This document shows, in pieces, positions 21,686 through 35,274 of a stretch of DNA of 64,000 bases. The stretch comes from Kitagawia praeruptora (Eukaryota > Streptophyta > Magnoliopsida > Apiales > Apiaceae). Location: positions 67,683,001 through 67,747,000 of the forward strand of contig CM075349.1 of assembly GCA_037693485.1 (NCBI GenBank), in the 5' to 3' direction. The notes below the pieces were generated by a model that had not been told where the DNA came from, did no database searches, and saw nothing but the letters and a program-made list of their open reading frames with translations. Numbering within the stretch: the stretch's first letter is position 1; the number at the start of each line of letters is the position of its first letter. The position numbers and the translations under genes were made by a program.

Positions 21686-24600
21686 CTAGCTTATAACTCG
21701 TGCTATGCACGGATTTCTTTTGAGATGTATTAAATTTTATTTTATGTTACAATTATATTTTTAGATAATCATTATTTACATTATTTTATTTAAATTTGAA
21801 TTTATATAATTTAATATAAATTTAATTAATGATATGCATGGTTTAAAACTTGTAGTATAAAATTTTAAAATAAGTATGTCGTGGATGGAATTTGAACCTT
21901 GAAAATTTAGTAAAATATATCTAATCATTAGATCTAACAGTTCTGTTTTTTTACTAAAAATCTAATGGTCATTATTCATAGTATACGTATTTTTATTATT
22001 TTTTGTTTGTGATTAGAAGATATGGTGTGATATTTAAAATAAGTATGTCGTTGATGGAATCCGAATCTTGAAATTTTACTAAATTAGTTTAATCATATAA
22101 TATATCTAACGGTTCTATTTTTTTTACTAAAAAACTAATGGTCATTATTCGTAGTATACGGATTTCTATTATATTTTGTTAGTGATTAGAAGATATGGTG
22201 TGACATTTTTTTGGTATATATTAATTATTGCAAGATTCTGTTTAAAATTAGAAGTTAATGTCTTTTAATTAGAAAAAAAAATATTATTGATTGGAAGATA
22301 TGATATTTTAGATGTTTATAAAAAGTAATATCATCAAGTAAAAGTAAACATTTTTTAATTAAAAATGCAATCGGCTAATTATCATTAATCATAGGATGAC
22401 CATGCTGAAAATCCAAACGACAAACTTTCAATTCGCACGGGTTTCTTTTATTATGTTATAAATTTTATCAAATATTACAATTATGTTTTTATATAATCAT
22501 CATATTTAATTTTTTTTTAATTTAATCTAATTTAATATACTCATGTTTACTATTTAATATTACAATTAGGTTTTTATATAATCAAAATTTTTAATTATTT
22601 TTAAATTTTTAATTTAATACAATTTAATATACTTATGTTTACGAATTATACTAAAATTTCCTTATTAGTAATTGAAAAGTATGGAGTGATATTTTCGAGT
22701 ATATATTAATGACTGTAAGATTAGTTTTAAATCAAAAAGGCAACATGTTTTAATCGAAAGAAATATTAATGATTAGAAGATATGACACGATTGATATTTT
22801 TAGGTGTTTATAAAAGTTAATATCTTCAACTGAAAGTAAATGGAAAAAGGCAATCAACTAATTAACATTAATTATATTATGTTGTTATTTATTTTAGGTA
22901 TTTTAATAATACAGATATCGTATATATTTTTCTCTATAATGAATGGTAAATAAGTAAATTCACGAAGTACCAAAAAACAGGTACCAAAAAATAGTTACCA
23001 AAACTTTTAATGTTTCGGCTTTTATATAATTTTTAATAATAATAATTTTTTAATTTTAATTTAATATAATTTAATATACTCATGTTTACTATTTTATATT
23101 ACAATTATGTTTTTATATAATCATCATTTTAATAATTTTTTGAATTTTAATTTAATATAATTTAATATACTCATGTTTACATATACTAATGTTTCCTCAT
23201 TATAAACGACGTATACGAATTTTTAATATATTTTAATTGTAATTGAAAAGTATGATGTGATATTTTCAGGTATATATTAATGATTGTAAGATTAGTTTTA
23301 AATAAAAAAGGTGACGTGTTTTAATTGGAAAGAAGTATTAATGATTGGAAGATATGATATGATTGATGTTTTTAGGTGTTTATAAAATGTAATCTCTTCA
23401 ACTGAAAGTAAATGTGAAAAAGGCAACTAATTACCATTAATTCTATTATGTTATTATTTATTTTAGGTGTTTTCATAGAGTAGATATCATATATATTTTT
23501 TTTATAATGAAGGGTAACTAAGCAAACTCACGAAGTACCAAAAAAATGGTACTAAAAAACAGGTACCAAACTTTTAATGTTTCGGCTTTTATATCATTTT
23601 TAATAATTTTTTAATTTTAATTTAATATAATTTAATATGCTCATGTTTACTATTTAATATTACAATTATGTTTTTATATAATCGTCATTTTTAATAATTT
23701 TTTAGTTTTAATTTAATAAAATTTAATATACTCATGTTTACGGATTATACTATTGTTTCCTTATTATAAACAACATATACGAATTTTTGATATATTTTAT
23801 TAATAATTGAAAAGTATGGTGTGATATTTACGGGTATATATTAATGATTATAAGATTAGTTTTAAATCAAAAAGGTAATGTGTTTTAATTGAAAAGAAAT
23901 ATTAATGATTGAAAGATATAATACAATTGATGTTTTTAGGTGTTTATAAAAGGCAATATCTTCAACTAAATTAAATGTGAAAAAGGCAATCGACTAATTA
24001 CCATTAATTATATTATGTTATTATTTATTCTAGGTGTTTTAATAGTATAGATATCGTATATATTATCTTTATAATGAAGGATAAATAGGTAAATTCACGA
24101 AGTACCAAAAAACAGGTACCAAAAAATAGTTACCAAAACTTTTAATGTTTCGGCTTTTATATAATTTTTAATAATAATAATAATTTTTTTAATTTTAATT
24201 TAATATAATTTAATATACTCATGTTTACTATTTTATATTACAATTATGTTTTTATATAATCATCATTTTTAATAATTTTTTGAATTTTAATTTAATATAA
24301 TTTAATATACTCATGTTTACATATACTAATGTTTCCTTATTATAAACGACGTATAGGAATTTTTAATATATTTTATTAGTAATTGAAAAGTATGATGTGA
24401 TATTTTCAGGTATATATTAATGATTGTAAGATTAGTTTTAAATAAAAAAGGTGACGTGTTTTAATTGGAAAGAAGTATTAATGATTGGAAGATATGATAT
24501 GATTGATGTTTTTAGGTGTTTATAAAATGTAATCTCTTCAACTGAAAGTAAATGTGAAAAAGGCAACTAATTACCATTAATTCTATTATGTTATTATTTA

Positions 24601-27119
24601 TTTTAGGTGTTTTCATAGAGTAGATATCGTATATATTTTCTTTATAATGAAGGGTAACTAAGCAAACTCACGAAGTACCAAAAAAATGGTACTAAAAAAC
24701 AGGTACCAAACTTTTAATGTTTCGGCTTTTATATCATTTTTAATAATTTTTTAATTTTAATTTAATATAATTTAATATGCTCATGTTTACTATTTAATAT
24801 AACAATTATGTTTTTATATAATCGTCATTTTTAATAATTTTTTATTTTTAATTTAATAAAATTTAATATACTCATGTTTACGGATTATACTATTGTTTCC
24901 TTATTATAAACAACATATACGAATTTTTGATATATTTTATTAATAATTGAAAAGTATGGTGTGATATTTACGGGTATATATTAATGATTGTAAGATTAGT
25001 TTTAAATCAAAAAGGTAACTTGTTTTAATTGAAAAGAAATATTAATGATTGAAAGATATAATACAATTGATGTTTTTAGGTGTTTATAAAAGGTAATATC
25101 TTCAACTAAATTAAATGTGAAAAAGGCAATCGACTAATTACCATTAATTATATTATGTTATTATTTATTCTAGGTGTTTTAATAGTATAGATATCGTATA
25201 TATTATCTTTATAATGAAGGGTAAATAGGTAAATTCACGAAGTACAAAAAAATAGTTACCAAAACTTTTAATGTTTCGGCTTTTATATAATTTTTAATAA
25301 TAATAATAATTTTTTTAATTTTAATTTAATATAATTTAATATACTCATGTTTACTATTTTATATTACAATTATGTTTTTATATAATCATCATTTTTAATA
25401 ATTTTTTGAATTTTAATTTAATATAATTTAATATACTCATGTTTACATATACTAATGTTTCCTCATTATAAACGACGTATACGAATTTTTAATATATTTT
25501 ATTAGTAATTGAAAAGTATGATGTGATATTTTCAGGTATATATTAATGATTGTAAGATTAGTTTTAAATAAAAAAGGTGACGTGTTTTAATTGGAAAGAA
25601 GTATTAATGATTGGAAGATATGATATGATTGATGTTTTTAGGTGTTTATAAAATGTAATCTCTTCAACTGAAAGTAAATGTTAAAAAGGCAACTAATTAC
25701 CATTAATTCTATTATGTTATTATTTATTTTAGGTGTTTTCATAGAGTAGATATCGTATATATTTTCTTTATAATGAAGGGTAACTAAGCAAACTCACGAA
25801 GTACCAAAAAAATGGTACTAAAAAACAGGTACCAAACTTTTAATGTTTCAGCTTTTATATCATTTTTAATAATTTTTTAATTTTAATTTAATATAATTTA
25901 ATATGCTCATGTTTACTATTTAATATTACAATTATGTTTTTATATAATCGTCATTTTTAATAATTTTTTAGTTTTAATTTAATAAAATTTAATATACTCA
26001 TGTTTACGGATTATACTATTGTTTCCTTATTATAAACAACATATACGAATTTTTGATATATTTTATTAATAATTAAAAAGTATGGTGTGATATTTACGGG
26101 TATATATTAATGATTGTAAGATTAGTTTTAAATCAAAAAGGTAATGTGTTTTAATTGAAAAGAAATATTAATGATTGAAAGATATAATACAATTGATGTT
26201 TTTAGGTGTTTATAAAAGGCAATATCTTCAACTAAATTAAATGTGAAAAAGGCAATCGACTAATTACCATTAATTATATTATGTTATTATTTATTCTAGG
26301 TGTTTTAATAGTATAGATATCGTATATATTATCTTTATAATGAAGGATAAATAGGTAAATTCACGAAGTACCAAAAAATAGTTACCAAAACTTTTAATGT
26401 TTCGGCTTTTATATAATTTTTAATAATAATAATAATTTTTTTAATTTTAATTTAATATAATTTAATATACTCATGTTTACTATTTTATATTACAATTATG
26501 TTTTTATATAATCATCATTTTTAATAATTTTTTGAATTTTAATTTAATATAATTTAATATACTCATGTTTACATATACTAATGTTTCCTCATTATAAACG
26601 ACGTATACGAATTTTTAATATATTTTATTAGTAATTGAAAAGTATGATGTGATATTTTCAGGTATATATTAATGATTGTAAGATTAGTTTTAAATAAAAA
26701 AGGTGACGTGTTTTAATTGGAAAGAAGTATTAATGATTGGAAGATATGATATGATTGATGTTTTTAGGTGTTTATAAAATGTAATCTCTTCAATTGAAAG
26801 TAAATGTGAAAAAGTCAACTAATTACAGTTAATTCTATTATGTTATTATTTATTATAGGTGTTTTCATAGAGTAGATATAATACAATTGATGTTTTTAGG
26901 TGTTTATAAAAGGTAATATCTTCAACTAAATTAAATGTGAAAAAGGCAATCGACTAATTACCATTAATTATATTATGTTATTATTTATTCTAGGTGTTTT
27001 AATAGTATAGATATCATATATATTATCTTTATAATGAAGGGTAAATAGGTAAATTCACGAATTACCAAAAAACAGGTACCAAAATTTTTAATTTTTCGGC
27101 TTTTATATAATAGTATAGA
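21686..27119 (-). mobile_element. Non-autonomous Helitron, 5.4 kb, filled with tandem repeats
   Basis: The minus-strand 5' end is TCTATACTATTATATAAAAG at 27119, preceded by A. The 3' end has a hairpin (CGTGC-ATA-GCACG) followed ten bases later by CTAG at 21689-21686, with T next. TC...CTAG, a subterminal hairpin and insertion between A and T are the Helitron hallmarks. There is no RepHel helicase ORF, so the element is non-autonomous. Most of its length is a tandem array (22999-27119). Its 3' end matches the CTAG ends at 43349 and 46175. Confidence 0.72.
22900..27119. repeat. Tandem array of ~570-bp units arranged as ~1.13-kb dimers
   Basis: The marker TTTTAATGTTTCGGCTTTTA (or a one-base variant) begins near 22999, 23570, 24137, 24709, 25262, 25836, 26390 and 27081. 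Spacings alternate between roughly 571/567, 572/553 and 574/554, so two unit types (A with CAGGTACC...TAGTTACC, B with TGGTACTAAAAAACAGG) repeat as a dimer. The last interval (~690) contains a rearranged join near 26880. Each unit also carries an internal TATCTATACTATTA-like word on the minus strand, similar to the Helitron 5' end, so units may be amplified Helitron 5' termini. Confidence 0.85.
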
Positions 27120-27494
27120 TAGGATTTTACTCTAATAGAAATTACTCTTAGACTAGAAACTAAATAAAAAAAATTCTAAATCGCGTCGGAATATAGCACA
27201 TATGATATGCAAACTGATTGTTGGGCGATAGAGAAAAATACAGTATAGTTAGATTTCAAAATATGTTCAGTATTTTTTTTTTATAAATTCTACTATAATA
27301 TTAATATCATATAACTAACACCTTTTTTAAAATAAAAAAGGGTTTATGTGGGATTATGTATGGGAGGGTGTATTTTTATTGTGTGGTGCTTCTAGGGGCC
27401 ATTAGATTAGATTGGCCTAAGAGCATCTCCATGGCAATGTACCTGTTAGCAAAAATTACTTAAGTGGCAATATAATTTCAAAATTATACCTATT
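27120..27494. other. AT-rich intergenic DNA between Helitron and gypsy element
   Basis: No gene or repeat recognised. The last five bases before the next element (27495-27499, ATGTA) are its target site duplication. Confidence 0.5.
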
Positions 27495-27499
27495 ATGTA

Positions 27500-27999
27500 T
27501 GATATGGGCTAAAAGTAAGCCCTAAAGACACATTTAATGTGGCCTAGTATGGTCCAAATATGAAGCCCAATAGTGGGGCCCAAAACCCTAATCAAATATT
27601 AATTTCGTAATTAATATTATGGGTGATAAAACAACTCAGCAATAAGAGTTAAATAAGGATATAACTCCTGCCTAACTTAGCCTCCAAGGCACCTAAATCA
27701 ACATGGAAACTCACTCCTACAAGGAAGGAGTCTAGAATCTTCCTTGAGGAGGTGGCTTGCCCACCAAGTCTCCGAATCCTACCATAATTTTAAAGCTTCT
27801 CAGCCTATATAAAGGGTCTGACCCCTCATCCTCAGAACTACGTTTTTTGGCTTGATTCTCTAACAATACAGAGATACGTAGGCATCTTGTGAGGACAGGT
27901 TGAGTCACGAAACACAAGTGCAGCCATTAAAGCTCGAAGCTTCCATAATCCTTAGTAATCAATACACAATAAATACACCCTACTTTTTATTCCACAACA
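27500..27999 (+). mobile_element. 5' LTR of the Tat-like element
   Basis: TGATATGGGC to CCACAACA, 500 bp. TATA box CTATATAAAG at 27805-27814. Against the 3' LTR I count seven substitutions and no indel: one each in the segments near 27579, 27632, 27664, 27796 and 27923, and two near 27738-27745. This is about 1.4% divergence, i.e. a recent insertion. Confidence 0.95.
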
Positions 28000-30403
28000 T
28001 TTGGCGCCGTCTGTGGGAATCAAACATCAACCATGATGAACATATAGAGAGCATCGGTGACTACGAACACCACCACTAGCACTTCTGTACCCGTGATTGC
28101 GAAACAAGGGTCTGTACCCCCTTAAACGAGTACCCAGATTTCGGGTTCTCAACCCCAAGGACGAATTTCCGAATTACTGAAACTCATGTCTAGGGATCGC
28201 AGCCCATAGGGATGAATCCTCAAGGCTAGGAGATGAATCCCCTTAATGGTAATTTCCCTTCTTGGATACGACATACTCCCATGGAGCATAGATTTCCACC
28301 ACCGTGATTCTCGCAAGCACGACTCCAGCCTACGGGCTACTCATCTATCTCCCGAACGTAGGAGGCGTTGGAGAAAGTGGCCATGCACATCGAATGCACA
28401 AGCCATATAAACCCCCATACATCACAGGCCTAGGCCTTGTCTATAAAGGAGGGTACCTAGATTATTCTGGACCCTATACCGAGGATTCATCAATGTGGCC
28501 TAGTATGGTCCAAATATGAAGCCCAATAGTGGGGCCCAAAACCCTAATCAAATATTAATTTCGTAATTAATATTATGGGTGATAAAACAACTCAGCAATA
28601 AGAGTTAAATAAGGATATAACTCCTGCCTAACTTAGCCTCCAAGGCACCTAAATCAACATGGAAACTCACTCCTACAAGGAAGGAGTCTAGAATCTTCCT
28701 TGAGGAGGTGGCTTGCCCACCAAGTCTCCGAATCCTACCATAATTTTAAAGCTTCTCAGCCTATATAAAGGGTCTGACCCCTCATCCTCAGAACTACGTT
28801 TTTTGGCTTGATTCTCTAACAATACAGAGATACGTAGGCATCTTGTGAGGACAGGTTGAGTCACGAAACACAAGTGCAGCCATTAAAGCTCGAAGCTTCC
28901 ATAATCCTTAGTAATCAATACACAATAAATACACCCTACTTTTTATTCCACAACATTTGGCGCCGTCTGTGGGAATCAAACATCAACCATGATGAACATA
29001 TAGAGAGCATCGGTGACTACGAACACCACCACTAGCACTTCTGTACCCGTGATTGCGAAACAAGGGTCTGTACCCCCTTAAACGAGTACCCAGATTTCGG
29101 GTTCTCAACCCCAAGGACGAATTTCCGAATTACTGAAACTCATGTCTAGGGATCGCAGCCCATAGGGATGAATCCTCAAGGCTAGGAGATGAATCCCCTT
29201 AATGGTAATTTCCCTTCTTGGATACGACATACTCCCATGGAGCATAGATTTCCACCACCGTGATTCTCGCAAGCACGACTCCAGCCTACGGGCTACTCAT
29301 CTATCTCCCGAACGTAGGAGGCGTTGGAGAAAGTGGCCATGCACATCGAATGCACAAGCCATATAAACCCCCATACATCACAGGCCTAGGCCTTGTCTAT
29401 AAAGGAGGGTACCTAGATTATTCTGGACCCTATACCGAGGATTCATCAATGTGGCCTAGTATGGTCCAAATATGAAGCCCAATAGTGGGGCCCAAAACCC
29501 TAATCAAATATTAATTTCGTAATTAATATTATGGGTGATAAAACAACTCAGCAATAAGAGTTAAATAAGGATATAACTCCTGCCTAACTTAGCCTCCAAG
29601 GCACCTAAATCAACATGGAAACTCACTCCTACAAGGAAGGAGTCTAGAATCTTCCTTGAGGAGGTGGCTTGCCCACCAAGTCTCCGAATCCTACCATAAT
29701 TTTAAAGCTTCTCAGCCTATATAAAGGGTCTGACCCCTCATCCTCAGAACTACGTTTTTTGGCTTGATTCTCTAACAATACAGAGATACGTAGGCATCTT
29801 GTGAGGACAGGTTGAGTCACGAAACACAAGTGCAGCCATTAAAGCTCGAAGCTTCCATAATCCTTAGTAATCAATACACAATAAATACACCCTACTTTTT
29901 ATTCCACAACATTTGGCGCCGTCTGTGGGAATCAAACATCAACCATGATGAACATATAGAGAGCATCGGTGACTACGAACACCACCACTAGCACTTCTGT
30001 ACCCGTGATTGCGAAACAAGGGTCTGTACCCCCTTAAACGAGTACCCAGATTTCGGGTTCTCAACCCCAAGGACGAATTTCCGAATTACTGAAACTCATG
30101 TCTAGGGATCGCAGCCCATAGGGATGAATCCTCAAGGCTAGGAGATGAATCCCCTTAATGGTAATTTCCCTTCTTGGATACGACATACTCCCATGGAGCA
30201 TAGATTTCCACCACCGTGATTCTCGCAAGCACGACTCCAGCCTACGGGCTACTCATCTATCTCCCGAACGTAGGAGGCGTTGGAGAAAGTGGCCATGCAC
30301 ATCGAATGCACAAGCCATATAAACCCCCATACATCACAGGCCTAGGCCTTGTCTATAAAGGAGGGTACCTAGATTATTCTGGACCCTATACCGAGGATTC
30401 ATC
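27536..30403 (+). repeat. Triplicated 956-bp LTR-PBS-leader unit
   Basis: Units are 27536-28491, 28492-29447 and 29448-30403. Each runs from LTR position 37 through the rest of the LTR, the PBS and ~490 bp of leader to GAGGATTCATC. As far as I can compare them by eye, the three units are identical. All three carry the 5'-LTR variants, not the 3'-LTR variants, so the amplification followed or accompanied insertion. The element thus has three TATA boxes and three PBS copies in tandem. Confidence 0.93.
28002..28019 (+). promoter_or_regulatory. Primer binding site of the Tat-like element (first of three)
   Basis: TGGCGCCGTCTGTGGGAA, two bases after the LTR end; the typical gypsy TGGCGCC start. 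Repeats at 28958 and 29914 in the tandem units. Confidence 0.88.
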
Positions 30404-32690
30404 ATCTAAGAATGATCGAGATCGAGCCCCGAGGAGGAGGCGTGCAGAAAAATAACCCACTGATGGGCGTGACTGAAGAAAGAACAAGAGAAGAAATAAA
30501 ATTGTCTCCCTATTACAAAGGTCAGATAATTCCCCTTTGTTGATTCGGGGAGGCCTTCAAGGAGGCATAGAAAGATTGAGGTCCCAAGGACAGAGATCCC
30601 AAGGTCTGAGCCCAATGATTTTATGCAACCAGGAGGTCAGGATGATCCTACCATTCCTTTTATTGAGAAGGTGAAGAGTGCCCACACCTATCACTGTTTA
30701 AGGGTTGAATCCTCTAGGAACGAAAATTTAAATGAGACTCCAAGGAGCCGAAAAAGATAGATTCTAAACTCTTAAGGGACAGATCCCCAATCTTAGGCAC
30801 GATTTGCCCATAACTGCGTACTGATTAGCATGATCTCTAACAAGGGGTGATTCACCTCATATTTGAGGCTTGGAACCTCCACATGCAGCAGGGAGAAGAA
30901 GCCTCAACCATACACTAAAGACAATGAAAGAGCAATTGGACTGATGATCTACTCCCCTTGTTGGAGGAAACCAAAGTTTCTCTGGAGCATACACCAAAGA
31001 CGACTTCTCATCTGAATAAGATGAGGAAGAGGACATCCGTTCTAGCAAGGAGCCCGCCGAAGGAGCAGGACGTTCTCAACCCCGAGGGACTCAAGGAACG
31101 GCTCTTCAGGCCATAGAAGAAAAAATTTAGGGGCTCAAATTACTCATCCGCAGCAGCCAATTGTGGGTTCAATGAATTCAGGGACGAATCCCCTCCGGAT
31201 GGTGGTGTCGCCCCTCTAGCACACCATTGGGACTACAGATGTCCATCTCTATCATTACACAATGAACTTAGGGACATCATTCGTCGATGGTAGAAGTGAT
31301 CAACAACATGAGGCATACGTGCCTCAATGCATTTAGGACCTAGAACGCCTATGAAGGAGTCGTGATTTCTCCGAATTTATACTGTTGACAATTCATCATC
31401 CACTAATGAAGATAACCATCTCAGAAGGAGAACCAGGCAACGAGCTTGAAGGAGGGTCAGGGCCTTCTCAGCCCCGTGGATCCAAAGGACTGGATCCCAA
31501 GACTTTAGGAGGAAGGATACTCACTCATGAAGCGCTTATCCAAAAATTGAAGAAAGATCTGGAAATACAAGATGCTAGGCAGACCCCAAGGTCTAGGGTC
31601 CCCCCATGTTATTAAGTCAAAAGATACCCCAAAGATGAGAAGGGTTTATACACAAAGGGCTGATCACGATGACTCGATACCTCTAGGTGATCATGACGAT
31701 CCAATCATGTCCTTCACCAACAAGATATGAATGCTCATATCTCAAGGAAACTCAAGACGCCCACCATCGAGGTGTGTAATGAGGCAGGAGATCCCACTAA
31801 TCATATGAGGACATCCTTCAATGCACTGCTAATTTCAATCCGTGACTAACACAATCAAGTGTAGGGCGTTCTCTCAAACCCTGGGGGGCATGACACAACG
31901 ATAGTATAGTCGGTTGCCCCCAAACTCGACCGGATCCTTTAAAGGACTAAGTAGGGCACTTATCGCCCCATTTATTGATAGAAAGTTCATGAGAAAAGTT
32001 TTGCATCCCCATGAACGTGGAACAAGGAAAGATGAGGGATTACATGAAGCGAATCACCAAGAAAGCCTTGAAGGTAGAGTAGCCATCAAGGTAGATGAAA
32101 GTGTAAGGGAAGCCTCGACCCCTGTTGGAGGCAATGGAGGAAATAACAAGAAGGAAAGATAGTCAAGAGTAGAATGTTAAGGATAAGCATCCTCGAACAA
32201 GTAAAGATTCTGACTCTCCCTCGAAGAAGAACAATCAAGGATCGAGGTTCACCAGCCATGCACATTTGTATAATCAAACCAAATCCTGATGGACATTGAG
32301 AAACACAAGAATCTCTGATGGCTGAAGCCACTAAGGGCTGACCCCGGGAAAAGAAATAATAACCAATATGGTCAGTTCCATAAGCCAGTGGGGAATATCA
32401 CTCACGATTGTAGACAGCTGAAACACAAGATCAAGTTTATGATCCAAAGAGAAAAGTTGAATAAGTTCATTAAGGATGGCCAACAGGGTAACCTAAGGCG
32501 GTATTATGAAGTAGAGATTATGAAAGGAAGGATGGCGATCGAGATCGCAATCCAAAGCCATAGGAGGCCGACGATAAGCATGATTTTTGAAGACCCGACA
32601 ACGATCGGGAATACAAGGAGCTCTCGTAAAGCTTACACTCAAAAGGTTATGCACATTATAGGAGAAGCTCCATAGCGAGCAAATACTGAA
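30404..32690 (+). pseudogene. Degenerate gag region of the Tat-like element
   Basis: No frame stays open for more than about 80 codons, yet pieces look gag-like. Around 31385-31615 there is a peptide ending KKDLEIQDARQTPRSRVPP. Around 31914-32162 there is an Arg/Lys-rich piece (FIDRKFMRKVLHPHERGT). Around 32388-32675 there is one with ITHDCRQLKHKIKFMIQ, resembling the region after the nucleocapsid in plant gypsy gag. Stops and frame changes separate them. Confidence 0.55.
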
Positions 32691-32691
32691 A

Positions 32692-33075
32692 ATGACATTT
32701 GTCTTTGATTATTCTAAAGGGGTCAAGTGCCTCCATGATGACCCGTTGGTCATAACACCTGTGATAGGTAACTCGCAAGTGAAAGGAGTCTTTGTAGACA
32801 ATGGAACAACAGTGAATATCTCATTTCATGATGCATTCTCGAAGATGGGATGCAATGATTCTCAAATTGACCCCCTCAAGTTTGCCCATCTATGGGTTCA
32901 ATATAGTTGAGTCAAGAGTTGAAGAAACTATTCGGCTGTCCAAGATAATGGGACGAGAGCCTAAGGAGGCCACTCAGATATTGAACCTTTTGGTGGTTAA
33001 AACAACTTCCACTTACAATGTTATCCTTGGAAGGATAGGCTTGAACACCCCTAAGGCGGTTGCCTCAAGATAAGA
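32692..33075 (+). pseudogene. Aspartic protease remnant of the Tat-like element
   Basis: FDYSKGVKCLHDDPLVITPV, then VKGVFVDNGTTVNISFHDAF: the catalytic D-(S/T)-G has become DNG-T, where DNGSS is the usual form in this lineage. The frame then breaks near 32908 and continues one frame over through YGFNIVESRVEETIRL and STYNVILGRIGLN, the family's ILGR region. Frameshifted, so inactive as it stands. Confidence 0.75.
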
Positions 33076-34083
33076 CCTGATGATCAAATTTCCTGCAAGG
33101 AATGGAGTTAATGAAGAAAATAGAGATTAAATAATAACTATCCGGTCGCCTTGAGGCCTGATGAAGTCGGGGGGCAGGTCCTCCCAATTGAAGACATGGA
33201 TGTCCGAGAAGATTAGAAACAAATAGGAAAACCTACCGAGGACTTGGTCCCCACTCCCCTAGTTCCCGAAGGACCTGAAAAGTTACCCACGTAGGGCGTT
33301 GATGAATGAACCCTTGAAGGGCATATTGGATGCGTTCCTACAAGAGAACATTGTTGTATTTGCTTGGACGGTAGCTGATATGCCAGGGATCGATCCCCAA
33401 TTAATCGTGTAAACTAGATGCCTACCCGAATATATGATGAAATGGAAGAAAAGAAACTTTGATTCCAAGAGGCAGGAAAGCCAATGGAGAATGACGGATG
33501 TGCATGGACTTCAATGATATGAATGATGCATGTCTCAATGACTACTTCCCCCTACCAAGGAACGATACATTGACCAATGCAGCAGCTGGTCATAAAATGC
33601 TAGGATCAAAGTGCATAAAGGTGACGTCCCAAAGAGGCGACATATCAAAGATTGATGAATAAGATCTTTGAGCATCTTAGCGGGAAGACTATAGAAGTCC
33701 ATAGAATGATATGTTAATCAAGAGCCTCGATAAGGCACATCACATCGAGCATCCTCATGAGGCGTTTGAGGTGTTAAGGTACCACAAGATGATATTGACT
33801 CTGACTTAATAAGCCTTCAGCATAGGATAAGAATTTTTTTTTTTTTTGGGTTTTACGGTCCCCAAACATGGAAACTGAGGCCAACCCCGATAAGAGTAGA
33901 GCAATCCTTGACACGGAACCTCCAAGTGTTGACATAACCAAATTATGGAAAGTTACTGCATCTATACTTGGCTGTATTTAATACAGCTTTGAGTGTCGTC
34001 CTCGTGAAAGAGGAAGACAAGGTTCAGAAACCCATCTGTTATGTGAGAAATGTCTTGTACGAGACAGAGTAACCACAATAAAT
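33076..34083 (+). pseudogene. Reverse transcriptase region, heavily decayed
   Basis: Readable scraps include RPDEVGGQVLPIEDMDV near 33150-33200 (the connector before RT in this lineage) and a short piece resembling FEHLAGRL near 33665. The catalytic DD motif cannot be found, and the domain is shorter than the family norm, so deletions as well as stops have occurred. An extra T run at 33836-33847 also disrupts it. Confidence 0.5.
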
Positions 34084-34390
34084 CCTCAAGCACTCACTGA
34101 CTTCGTGGTTGAATACAGCATTGACAACCAAGAAGTCGGGGGGCAGGAGGTAGTACCCCAGGAAGGCAAAGGATTAGAGAAGGAGAATCCAGAAGCGGTA
34201 CTCAAGAAGTATTGGATCAATTTTGATGGAGAATCAAAAATAGAATTAAGTGGTAACATACCCCGATGGGTTCATGATTTCCCAACGACAAACAATGAGG
34301 CTGAATGCAAAGCCGTGATAGCCATACTTGGTTTGGCCGGAGCCCCGAGGGTCAAAACCTTAAAGTCTATGGAGACTCAAGATCGGTAGT
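34084..34390 (+). pseudogene. RNase H-like domain, copy 1 (truncated)
   Basis: Contains LTDFVVEYSIDNQEVGGQEV followed by YWINFDGESKIELSG, then TTNNEAECKAVIAILGLAG. These match the start, FDGAS and NNEAEYEAL motifs of the archaeal-type RNase H of Tat elements. The frame breaks after SMETQDR, and the C-terminal half is missing or shifted. See copy 2 at 35391. Confidence 0.7.
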
Positions 34391-34689
34391 ACCAAAGGTG
34401 AAGGGTGAGTTCGAGGCCAGGCCCGGAGCCGTGACAAAATACTTGTAACTTGACTTAATTAAATGAGTGTTACGAGGGAGTAAAACACAAAGACTGATGT
34501 CCAATCTATGTTTGCCTCCTCAGAGATAGAGAATTATGTTGAAAGTTCTTGCTTCCAAGTCTTGGAGACCCGAAGTGTTGAGAGAAAAGCTAATAACACC
34601 TGTAGGTATGAAAAATCGTTGGAAAGGTTCTACAAAGGCTCACCAGGAAACTGGTCAGTTACCCGACAATGCCTTGGAGGCATGAAAGT

Positions 34690-35260
34690 TGTTAGTAAGA
34701 ACACTAAGGCCTCAAAACGTGAATTTAGCCTTGAAAAGAACTCATGTGAAAATCTGTAGGCAACACTCGGGGGGCAGGACCCTTGCCCATAAAATGATCC
34801 AATTGGAATTCTATTTACCAAACATGATGGCTGATGCCAGAAGTTATGTGCGATCGATATACAAAAACACACAACTGTTGATCAATACCCTGAAATATTG
34901 AAAACCATCAGTTCCACCACTCCCAGTGGCAAATGCCCAGAGGAAGTTCCTGATAGTTGCAATTGATACCTTCATGAAGTAGACTGAGGCCAAACCCCAA
35001 GCCTGGATAACCACCAAGTAAATGACACAATTCATGTGGGAAAGTGTGATACGTAGATATGGAATTCCACCAATCCTTGTAGCCAGAAGTGGATAACAAT
35101 TCAAAAACGAGGATCTTACAAGTTGGAATTGTTTGAAAGAACGTGGTGCCTAGACTTGGCACATCCCAAACCTCAAGGTTTATCATATCTGAGCATTCGG
35201 TTAGGACACTCCACCTGATCAGACTAAGTGGAAATAAGGTTCGATGAAACCACAAACTTC
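34690..35260 (+). pseudogene. Integrase core remnant
   Basis: Fragments over many stops: a piece like FLIVAIDTFMK (34947-34980; the first catalytic Asp lies here), then MTQFMWESVIRRYGIPPILV. At the place of the second Asp (the usual DNG-QF) the reading is ARSG-stop-QF, so the residue is lost. Order and spacing fit a gypsy integrase. It cannot be active. Confidence 0.6.
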
Positions 35261-35274
35261 TAGCTCTAAGGAAT

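Noticed and set aside
27732..28873. Repeated 61-codon minus-strand ORFs and 71-codon plus-strand ORFs in the gypsy 5' region
   Set aside because: They lie in the LTR and leader and recur only because the 956-bp unit is triplicated; no coding signal.
33836..33847. T-run in the RT remnant as a LINE/SINE tail on the minus strand
   Set aside because: No flanking direct repeat was found.
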